In this document: one piece after another, positions 55,436 through 64,000 of the stretch | How the letters are laid out: the number at the start of each line of letters is the position of its first letter | How positions within the stretch are numbered: position 1 is the stretch's first letter | Assembly (NCBI GenBank): GCA_034231615.1 | Contig: CM067307.1 | Span: 5,442,647-5,506,646 of the forward strand | Length of the DNA: 64,000 nt | Direction: 5' to 3' | Source of the DNA: Meghimatium bilineatum | Lineage: Eukaryota; Mollusca; Gastropoda; Stylommatophora; Philomycidae | Notes under the pieces: model-generated | Told to the model about the DNA's origin: nothing | The model's input: only the letters and a program-made list of their open reading frames with translations | Database searches by the model: none | Made by a program: the position numbers and the translations under genes

Positions 55436-55905
55436 GTTGAATGTGATAAATCGGTATTGATGTCTTCCAAATGCAGAAAAATGGCTTTATTAGTGATATA
55501 TATTTGACATCCCAATAAATTAAGAAACATGAGAAAATCTTTCATATAATTATATATTTCTTTACTTTGTTGTTCTGTAGAAAATGTATTAAGTACATTT
55601 AAATATGTGAATATGCATACAAACATAGACATATTTATACTGAAATAAAAAGTAAATTAAAAAAATCTTGAAAATATGGACGACAAGAGACAATTTTGAT
55701 ACTAGTGTTTAGAAAAATTGTAAAACTGAAAAGATGGTCAAATTTGCTTTCCATACAAAATGTAAACAGTAGAAAATATAGGTCACCGGAATGTCACTCT
55801 TGTTCTGCACTGGTAAAAAAATTCCTGTGTAACTGAGAACTGTCACAAAGTTCCTGCTAATTTCCTGCTAATCTGTCATGCACTTTTCTATTAATTATTA
55901 ATTGT
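55436..55905. other. No gene recognised
   Basis: AT-rich unique sequence. Confidence 0.4.
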
Positions 55906-55909
55906 ATTA

Positions 55910-56225
55910 TAATGGCTTGGGTCCTGTTTACCAGACTGCAAGCCCATCTTGAGACAGGTCTCTTCCCACAGAGCCAATGTGGTTTCTGAAATGGCAGAGG
56001 TACGGTTGACATGATAGTCACTGCTAGACAACTACAGGAAAAGTGTCGCAAACAGAACATTGGTCTCTACACCACATTTGTCGACCTAGCTAAGGCATTC
56101 GACACTGTAAATCACTAAGGCCTATAGAAGATCATGGCCAAATTTGGATGTCCCAAAAAATTCACCAACATGGTTCGCCCATATAACAAATAACAAAAGA
56201 ATATCAGTATTTCTTTTGATGGTGC
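55910..56225 (+). mobile_element. LINE reverse-transcriptase core fragment
   Basis: VLFTRLQAHLETGLFPQSQC GF, stop, NGRGTVDMIVTARQLQEKC, IGLYTTFVDLAKAFDTVNH, stop, KIMAKFGCPKKFTNMVR. FVDLAKAFD is RT motif A. Stops replace the codons after GF and NH. The family is the same as 60055-61730. Confidence 0.9.
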
Positions 56226-56330
56226 ATTACTGGCACATTGGGTTGATTATTAGCAGTTCCCTCCTTAGCCAGATGATCTGCTTCCTCATCTCCAGGTATT
56301 CCACAATACTGAACTGATACTTGACTCTTG
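56205..56330 (-). mobile_element. RNase H motif of a second LINE
   Basis: On -: SQVSVQYCGIPGDEEADHLA then KEGTANNQP, i.e. the GHCGIPGNEEAD-type last catalytic block (here QYCGIPGDEEAD; the usual His is Tyr). It overlaps the end of the + RT fragment, so two elements meet here. Confidence 0.75.
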
Positions 56331-57030
56331 TGTGTACACGAAATATTGTTTCTTCAGGAGGTGATGCACTTTTGGAGATTCTACTGTATATGAGATATAT
56401 ATGTTTTTTAAAAATGGAAGACTTGATAAGAGAAATTTAAAAAAGATGTCAAGAGGCAAAGGTGACATTGATTATCAATAACATTTAAATAAGGCCACTG
56501 TAAACAAAAAAATGTGAGGAAAACAAGGGAGGAAAATTATTGCACAAGATGGAATATTTGTGAAAGTTATAAATATTACACCTCCAGTGACACGACACAA
56601 GATAATTAGTTATCTTAATCTTTCTTTTACAAAGTAATTATGATCAATATTAAAAAATAGTGTTTTCCCTTTTAACACCCAAACTATGTGGGTGCACCCT
56701 GTAAGAGGGGTGTTAAGTAAAGCAAAATGTAAGTCAATATTTGTTAAGCTCAGAAAAATTGTCGTCACATTAAATCACACATATATAATTGGTGCATGTG
56801 TTGATGAGTGTCACTCTATCAGATCAGTGACGCAGTTTAAAAACAGAGGTGTTTTGTATCAACATTTAACACCCCTATAAAGGGTCATATCCATGTAGTA
56901 TAGAAGTTAATGGCGGCAAGTGTCCAAGAAATAAATTTTATGTGATTTTCTTGTTTCGAAACATGAGAAGATGGAAATAAACTTGATAGTATTTATAATA
57001 ACAGATAACCTAGTTTGTAAAACACAAAAC
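56331..57030. other. No gene recognised
   Basis: AT-rich; a 64-codon frame at 56686 is unrecognised. Confidence 0.35.
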
Positions 57031-57034
57031 CATT

Positions 57035-57360
57035 AGACAATGCATTCTGTTCTTCGGACTACATCCTGCTGATCTGAAGGAATTTGAGAACAAATGCAGA
57101 AGTAGGAGAGAGAATGAGAGACATATAAAATGACATTTGCTGAAGAAACATAGTAGAATATCTGACTTCAACGTACGACGAAATCCAAGATGCAGATAAA
57201 TAAACATGGTTATAGTTAATCAACGTCTTCAGCATTCATTCTCAAACTCCCGCTGGATCTCGCTTGTAGCAGAACAATGATTCTACTAGATGTCCAGCAG
57301 GATGTAGTCCAGAGAACGGAAATGCGCTGTGCCGTGTTTTATTTGCACAAATGCGCCCGA
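57035..57360. repeat. Two 3'-module repeats facing each other
   Basis: + copy 57035-57100 (tgcattctgttcttcggact acatcctgctgatctgaagg) and - copy 57360-57235 (rc: aaaacacggcacagcgcatt tccgttctctggactacatc). Opposite orientations, about 135 bp apart. Confidence 0.75.
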
Positions 57361-57398
57361 CAATCCATCTTTGGTGGAAGTAAATCAACAATAGTAGA

Positions 57399-57618
57399 AG
57401 ATGCGAGTTGAGTGTATGAAGATGAGAGTTGAGTGTATGAAGATGAGAGTTGAGTGTATGAAGATGAGAGTTGAGTGTATGAAGATGAGAGTTGAGTGTA
57501 TGAAGATGAGAGTTGAGTGTATGAAGATGAGAGTTGAGTGTATGAAGATGAGAGTTGAGTGTATGAAGATGAGAGTTGAGTGTATGAAGATGAGAGTTGA
57601 GTGTATGAAGATGATCAA
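57399..57618 (+). repeat. 21-bp minisatellite, open on both strands
   Basis: Ten near-perfect copies of gagttgagtgtatgaagatg a; + reads MRVECMK, - reads HLHTLNS. Confidence 0.96.
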
Positions 57619-57719
57619 GATGAACTGGTGGAGAGAGAATATAAATGCCAGCAAAACTGAAATACAACTAGTGAAACTAAGAAACAGTGTGATGAAGTTG
57701 TGTTAATTAATAGATACAT

Positions 57720-58305
57720 GCATGAAATGATGTTTCGACAAAAATGCCTTTATCAAGAACACATTAACAACATAAACAAGTAAGAATGACACTCTTCACA
57801 TTCACATGACAGAGATAAATCAATTCTCGTGTATTATCATTTGTGTATCCAGTGATTTAGCAAAACTTCATTACCCCGTTTCTGAGGTTTACTTTAACTG
57901 CATACCAAGATGTAAATGGTTTAAGACTGAATAAATAATCTCACTTATAAATACAATAAATGTTACAAAGCTGATCTTTAATTGTAAATACCAGGCGTCT
58001 TGCCTCAAAGGTAAAAGATATAAACAGTACATGTTAACATAAAAATGAAGTTCTGTATCAGACCTATAGATATGACTATTGGATGGGAATGGGGGAGGCT
58101 TTCACAAAAAGTTTTCCCCATCAATTTGTGTGGAGGGGCGAATTAATGATAATTTGTGAACACTACAAACTACTTCGCTAACTTTTTATCAAACTATTGC
58201 GAAATAAACAGAGCCAGAGATTTTAAAATATAGTGAAAAATAAAATCGTAATGACTTGATTAAAAATTAAGTTCTTGTATCAATGAAGTCCTTGTATGAA
58301 TAAGT
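57720..58305. other. No gene recognised
   Basis: AT-rich unique sequence; gatgtttcgacaaaaatgcc tttatcaagaacacattaac at 57730 resembles gatgtttcgaccaaaagact at 51150, probably another dispersed repeat. Confidence 0.4.
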
Positions 58306-58309
58306 ATTA

Positions 58310-58885
58310 GGTATGTTGATTATCTTCTTCACACACGGGACATGTCCATAGGTTCTCAGATCTCCGGTTCAGTAAATCTCTCAGGGTATAACGGCTGATG
58401 GTTCAGGTTCTATGTTGGTTCACTGCTCTTTTTTAAATCTTTGTCAGGTGTTCTGTACGGGCCACACTCATCCTCACTCCAAATTCACGCATTTTCGATA
58501 TTGACTCATGCTCATTCATCTCAAAATCCTCTGATCGCGAGGACTCATGAAGAGCAATGAGTATGGCTGCTCTGTCTGCGTACCCGAGGACAAAGATAAG
58601 TGTAAATTTTCATAGTGTTGCCCACATTTTAGCTCTCTCTAATGGCTCCATCCATCCCCTATATACATCTCCTGTTTTCACTTTCTGAATCATATTCAGT
58701 GAGTCACTTAGTATGCACACATGGGAATAGGCTTGTGATTCCAGCCAGTTAAATGCGTTGCGGCAAATACTTGCATTGTTAGAGACTGCTTGTTGTTATG
58801 GTAAGGCACCACTGGTTTTTGATCTGGCAGTAAAGGCCCATGATGACCGACCAGTTTGTGTAAATCACAACATCTGTGTCATCTG
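58310..58885 (-). mobile_element. RNase H domain of a LINE, decayed
   Basis: On -, from 58790: ICRNAFNWLESQAYSHVCIL SDSLNMIQKVKTGDVY (central RNase H with SDS), then frameshifted remains and NQHRT, stop, TISRYTLRDLLNRRSENLWT CPVCEED. Same family as 54188-55435 and 26870. Confidence 0.82.
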
Positions 58886-59095
58886 AGATCTGTACTTAAT
58901 GTAACAGGCAGTTGCACTCAATTTTAAAGAGGGTTTTACTTAATGTAACAGGCGGTTGTATTCAATTTTAAAGAGGGCACTACTTAATGTGACAGGCAGT
59001 TATACTCAACAATTTTACAACAGGCTGTACTTAATGTGACAGATAGTTGCACTGAACAATTTGACAGAGGGCTGTACTTATTGTGACAGGCAATT
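58885..59095 (+). repeat. About 50-bp tandem repeat
   Basis: Four and a half copies of tacttaatgtgacaggcagt tgcactcaacaattttacag agggctg. Confidence 0.85.
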
Positions 59096-60050
59096 ATGCT
59101 CCTCAATTCTCAAGACCCAGACATCTAAACCAAATAGAAGTTGATCAAATAAAGCATATGTTACAGTTATTGCAAATCAACAATCATAACAGAAAATTGC
59201 TATCAATAATAGTAACATTGGTGAACACAAATTTTGCAATTTTGCAACCAAAAAAAGCACAAAATACAGAAAAGTAATTACCATTAGAATAATAAAAATT
59301 AGAAAAAAGTATCACAATAAAAACAGCAAAATTACGTCAAAGTTAATTATACTAGGCACAAAGTGTGTTATTTCTGAGTACCAAGAAAGGAAATCTTTGT
59401 ATCAATTAAGTCCTTGTATCAATGAAGACCTTGTATCAATTAAGTCCTTGTATCAATAAATCATTGTATCAATGAAGTCAATGAAGTCTTTGTATTCAAC
59501 TTATTGAAAGAAACCATGTATGCTAATATAAGATTCTGTAAGTTTGTGTAATCATGTATAATCGTGTATAATCGTGTTTAATCATGTTTATCAGTTTCTT
59601 TTCTGGTTTCAAAAATCACAAGAATAATAAAGATAATGAATTACCTCTGGAATAAAATTATGTACCAACAATAAAATAGTGAAGTTTGCAAAATGGAAGT
59701 TAATTGAGATCTTGTACAATCAGAAGTAAATAATTATTACGAAAAATGTTAAGATTGATATTAATATAAATTGCACGGAAAAATATAATTTTCTGTAAGA
59801 AGTAGATTCTCGTTCATTCAAAAGATGTTATTCTTCGAGTTATTGCTGTTTTATTTTGCTTGGTGTACATAATAAACATTTCAATAAGCATTTCTTCATG
59901 TACAAACAGTACAAATATTACAAATAAAAATTAAAAAAACAGGTTGCAGAATCATTGATTAAAAAAAAATAAGCATTTATGATTTATGAATTATTAATCA
60001 CTATGAGGGGATATCAATAAGTCAGTCACAAATGACTGGAAAAAAATTAA
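59096..60050. other. AT-rich, small repeats only
   Basis: tccttgtatcaatgaag units at 59395-59495 and tcatgtataatcgtg units at 59550-59590. No gene. Confidence 0.5.
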
Positions 60051-60054
60051 ATAC

Positions 60055-61730
60055 AATGATGATGATGTTCGTCCGTCGTGATCGACGATGACCAAAAACT
60101 AAACCATAATAATAATAACAATAAATAATAAAAATAATAAAAGTTAATAGTGCGTTTTTAAATGACTAGCAAGTCCAATGTGCGCACAAAATGTTCATTT
60201 ACAGAATTGACAACAATAGAGGGCATCTATATGAGGTTGAGATGTTTTTTCTTTTCTATGTGTCCGCTTCTGTCTTGCAGTATCTTGTCTGGACTTTTCC
60301 GCCGCTAGTGCTCCCGTTCTAATGCTGTAACGCCATTTCTGTCCACCAGCTTTTCGAAATCCTGCCTTGAGTGCTCCATAATATATTTGTTTTGGCAAAC
60401 GCGAGTTCTCCATACGCACAAGATGGCCTGCCCAGCATGTTTGCGCCTTCATAAGTATTGTGTGGATGCTTATTGAGGTTAATTTTTCCAAGACCTCGTA
60501 GTCTGGTACTTTGTCCCACCAATGGATGTTTAGTAATTTACGTAGGCAGGTAAGATGGAAATCATTTAATGATTTAAATACAATACGAACATGAAAACTA
60601 TATAATTGAGAAAGACAATCTTCCTTTGTGTAGTATATTAACATAGTTAGTTATTCCTCTAGGCTCAAAGACGGCACATAGGGCGGATGTCATAGATTTC
60701 GATGTCTCGCATTCATGCAATTTGTTTTAGGTCTTCATTGTTTGACCAGTCCAACGGCTTACACTAATACCAATAATATCTAAGTTGTAATCACACATTA
60801 CATGGCACACTTGACTTGTCTCAGTTGTAATCACACATTACACGACACACTTGACTTGTCTCAGTTATAATCACACATTACACGACACACTTGACTTGTC
60901 TAATTTGTAATCACACATTACACGACACCCTTGACTTGTTTTTCTAACTTGAAACATAGTTCTTACGTTCCAGTATCCAATTTTGAACACAAACATATGG
61001 TAGTAATTACTATTCTTTGATTGGAATACTAACATAGTACTTACATGAACAGAAAATCGCTCAGCTTTACACTCGATGCACAGACTATCAGACAACATGG
61101 TATGGGTGCAAAAAAAATACAAATAACATTATACAAGACAGCTTGCCTTGGCAATCCTTGTACATACTTTATCATCAACAGTGGCATTTTGTGATAGTGT
61201 ACTATCTAGGTACCGGGTATGTGAATCTATTCACAACTTTCAGTGCTACTCCTTTATCTTTATGCAGGGCTCGTGATATATTTTACCAGGTGTTGGTTGT
61301 TACATGACTTCTGTTTTCTCTGTATTAAAAGTATGCCCAAGGTTGGTACAGGCTTTGGAAAATCTGTCTATAATAATTTATAGATCAGCCTCAGAGTTTG
61401 CATTTAGGGAACAGTCATCAGCAAATAGAAGATCCTTGATGTGTGATTTGACTTGGTATTTGCTCGAAGTCTTCTAAGGTTGAACAATTTTCCATTAATG
61501 TCATATCTGATGTCTACTCTCAAGTCTAGATATCTAAAAGCATCATCCAACATAGCAGAGAAAATGATACTAAACAGTGTAGGTGCTAATACACATCCCT
61601 GTTTAACTCTATTTGAGACAGGAAACGTTTCAGATAACCATCATCCTGAACTCTAGCTTGCATTCCATCATGCAACTGCTGCACCATTGTGATCAATTTC
61701 TGTGGACAACCATATTCTGCTATTACATTT
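60055..61730 (-). mobile_element. Non-LTR retrotransposon copy, longest in window, inactive
   Basis: On -, from 61730: AEYGCPQKLITMVQQLHDGM, FPVSNRVKQGCVLAPTLFS, MLDDAFRYLDLRVDIRYDIN, LFNLRRLRANTKS, DLLFADDCSLNANSEADL then TAA (61378-61380), IIIDRFSKACTNLG. After a gap (60790-61150 is filled by a 40-bp repeat and unrecognised sequence), FHLTCLRKLLNIHWWDKVPD, AQTCWAGHLVRMENSRLPKQ, GGQKWRYSIRTGALAAEK. Ends with a 3' terminus and CATCAT tail at 60055. The FADD box (61414-61425) is intact; frameshift just before it and a stop after it. 5'-truncated in the RT domain. Confidence 0.9.
60785..60945 (+). repeat. About 40-bp minisatellite inside the LINE copy
   Basis: Four copies of tcagttgtaatcacacatta cacgacacacttgacttgtc. 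It sits between the RT and carboxyl parts of the LINE, replacing the sequence expected there. Confidence 0.92.
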
Positions 61731-61734
61731 GGGG

Positions 61735-62020
61735 TTGATCAGGGCTGCAAGTTGAATGTTCCAGTAATTACCATCTTATTTGGGAAAATCTGTTTTGGGT
61801 TAATTGAGTCATATGTGACATTAACATGATGGAAAAGTATTCCTCTACTCCGGACATATTTTCTTTTAATTGCATCCCCAAGCATCAATAGAACTGTATA
61901 GTATGATATGGCAGTCACACAGTCCCGTTTATTCGTGAAATTTGCTAAAAGCACTCTTACTTTATCTGCACATCATCAAAGATGTTACGGGAACATGTCC
62001 ATTTGGATAATTTTGTTGTT
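61735..62020. other. No gene recognised
   Basis: A 71-codon - frame is present but has no family match that I know. Confidence 0.35.
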
Positions 62021-62024
62021 TGTC

Positions 62025-62215
62025 AGTCAGTTCCCTGTGTGCCCATCATGAGCACACTTTTTGTCAGTCAGTTCCCTGTGTGCCCATTGTGAGCACACTT
62101 TTTGTCAGTCAGTTTCCTGTGTGCCCATCATGAGCACACTTTTTGTCAGTCAGTTTCCTGTGTGCCCATCATGAGCACACTTTTTGTCAGTCAGATTCCT
62201 GTGTGCCCATACTTT
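62025..62215 (+). repeat. About 41-bp minisatellite
   Basis: Five copies of tttttgtcagtcagttccct gtgtgcccatcatgagcaca c. Confidence 0.94.
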
Positions 62216-62399
62216 TCAGAATTCACTTTTTTTCAGAATTCACACAGAATTCACTTGGTCATGCTTTATTCTGTAAGTAGAAGTATGTGTCCACCATTAT
62301 TCACCTGTCAACTAAAATCATATCCTCCACCCATTGCGCAGTTGCCTCTGTTGCAAATTTGATATGGCAATCAGATTGGACTTCATCAGCAAGTGATAC

Positions 62400-63105
62400 A
62401 CATCATCATGATCATTGTGTTATCCAATTATGTACCGCTTTACACAATAAATACTTCTCAGCATAAATAGAAACCATCTCATTATCAATGCCATTGGCAG
62501 AAAATCCTTTGGCTAAACAAATATGTTCAACTGACTGCTGTTCATTCTTTGTACATTCTTCGAGCATGATTAACATTTTCAAACACGTTCTACACATGTT
62601 GGTACAACAAACAACAACTACTGGTGCAACTATCGTCTACAACGCATATTGATCACATAACTGGATGTCGTAACCACATAACTGGATGTTGTAACCACAT
62701 AACAGAATGTTGTAACCACATAATCCAATCTTTAAACCATCTATTGTGCTTCTATTCTTGTCCGTATTAGTTTGTGACTGACGTATTGACTTGCCCTCGT
62801 GTTTGCAATGAAATAATATATGATGAAAAAGAAAGAATACTTTAATTTAAAACTAACGGAGTAAGCTCCATAAAATAAAAACTAAACTGTGAAAATTGTT
62901 GAGATAAAAAAATGAATGTTGATTGTGTTAAAAGTACAATAATATTGCGTGTCAACAAAGAAGCAGGTGTAAAAATATACAGACAAATCTAGTTTTTTTA
63001 AAATACAGTAACAAAAATTAAATTTATTAATTTGATAAATCATGACAACAAGCAGGTTGTAGGGAAAGAGATATGCTGGACAGCATGGCATTGTGAGAAT
63101 ATTGG
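62400..63105. other. No gene; short repeats
   Basis: Four copies of cataactggatgttgtaacca at 62655-62730. The rest is AT-rich and unassigned. Confidence 0.5.
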
Positions 63106-63118
63106 TCATGGAAATAAT

Positions 63119-63385
63119 TGACAGTGCAAAAATCAGCAGACTATGGACAGATATTGACAGCACATGAAACAGCAGACTATGGACAGACATTGACAGCACA
63201 TGTAACAGCAGACTATGGACAGACATGATAACTGACTGCACATTAAACAACAGATTATGGACAGACATTGACAGCACATGTAACAGCAGACTATGGACAG
63301 ACATGATAACTGACTGCACATTAAACAGCAGATTATGGAGAGACATTGACAGCACATGAAACAGCAGACTAGAGACAGACATGAT
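63119..63385 (+). repeat. Composite minisatellite, about 36-bp units with 108-bp higher order
   Basis: cagcagactatggacagaca ttgacagcacatgtaa units alternate with cagacatgataactgactgc acattaaa units. Confidence 0.9.
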
Positions 63386-63851
63386 AATCAATGCCAAATG
63401 CCAAGAACAATAAGAAAAAGAAGATAAATCTAATAGTGTTTAAAATTATTGTGTCAGGAAGATGCACTTAACCCTTACAGCATAATAGACAACATTATAC
63501 ATTTTTCATACATGCATGAGGGAAGTCGGCAGGTCTTACCAGTGACCTACCACTATGTAACAGTATACTGCTAGCAGAGGATATAACTATATAGTGAGGT
63601 TTTCTTTCCAATGAAAATCCATCGAAAATTTATCTTTACAGTTATAAATGTTTTATGTTGTATGTCCTGTTGTCCATATCTCCTGGATTAAATGTATGTT
63701 TTGTCTCAATGTCCTACTTTCTATTACACAATCCTAACGGGTACTTTACCATATACTGGGCATATGTTCTTTGCATGATGCCATCAAAATATAATATAAA
63801 AGGGAGGCAAAAACTGTTGTGTTCTTCCTTTTTATTGATTACTTCCCTTTG

Positions 63852-63855
<4 letters not shown>

Positions 63856-63914
<59 letters not shown>
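63856..63914 (+). repeat. (TA)n microsatellite
   Basis: About 29 uninterrupted TA dinucleotides. The IYIYIY ORF across it is an artefact. A shorter (TA) run is at 32267-32293. Confidence 0.98.
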
Positions 63915-63915
<1 letters not shown>

Positions 63916-64000
63916 GACAGCGGGTATTTATTAGTTAATTTAAATATTAATTTATTTAGGATGGTTGTATGCGTGGGATAGGAGAGTATGTGGGTGGAAA

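Noticed and set aside
63655..63981. 108-codon plus ORF ending in IYIYIY
   Set aside because: It runs through the (TA)n tract and has no family match.

Overview
This is a metazoan, non-bacterial window: intron-rich, AT-rich, and packed with retrotransposon debris and tandem repeats. One conventional gene is clear, a GPR107/GPR108-type seven-transmembrane protein. The kinds of LINE (reverse transcriptase/RNase H) and tRNA-derived SINE fragments resemble those I know from molluscs and other lophotrochozoans, so I infer a mollusc, possibly a gastropod. The species cannot be read from the window.

Region 1-14.7 kb (+ strand): the 3' part of the GPR107/108-like gene. Eleven exons can be joined with consistent phases into 391 codons plus a stop (172..14701). 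The amino end lies upstream of the window. Introns hold old LINE pieces (1.4, 4.6, 6.0, 8.0, 8.3, 8.6, 10.2 and 11.7 kb), SINEs (4.9, 5.5 and 12.6 kb) and minisatellites. The last intron is mostly a 24-bp array that runs almost up to the final acceptor.

Region 14.7-34.2 kb: the 3' flank of that gene, then retrotransposon remnants: a reverse transcriptase with a damaged YADD box on + (19.8-20.5 kb), another on - (23.5-24.9 kb), a LINE carboxyl end on - (26.2-26.8 kb), an RNase H piece on + (26.9-27.3 kb) and more at 31.3-34.1 kb. Two large arrays (30 bp and 44 bp units) fill 27.6-29.7 kb.

Region 34.2-41.4 kb: coding-like minisatellites (33, 30 and 15 bp units), a degenerate array of about 50-bp units whose hairpins resemble the histone mRNA 3' stem-loop (36.68-37.2 kb), and at 41.04-41.38 kb a probable start of a second gene on the - strand: TATA box, short leader, 78-codon Ser/Thr-rich first exon and a consensus splice donor.

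Region 41.4-64 kb: tRNA-like cassettes (42.4-43.0 kb), long arrays (44.5, 45.2, 46.8-48.9, 49.4, 51.6, 52.3-53.3, 57.4 and 63.1 kb), nested LINE/SINE insertions (54.2-56.3 and 58.3-58.9 kb) and a 1.7-kb LINE copy on - (60.05-61.73 kb). No intact transposon was found: every reverse transcriptase piece is truncated and carries stops, frameshifts or catalytic-site changes. By my rough tally about 12 kb (nearly a fifth) is minisatellite.
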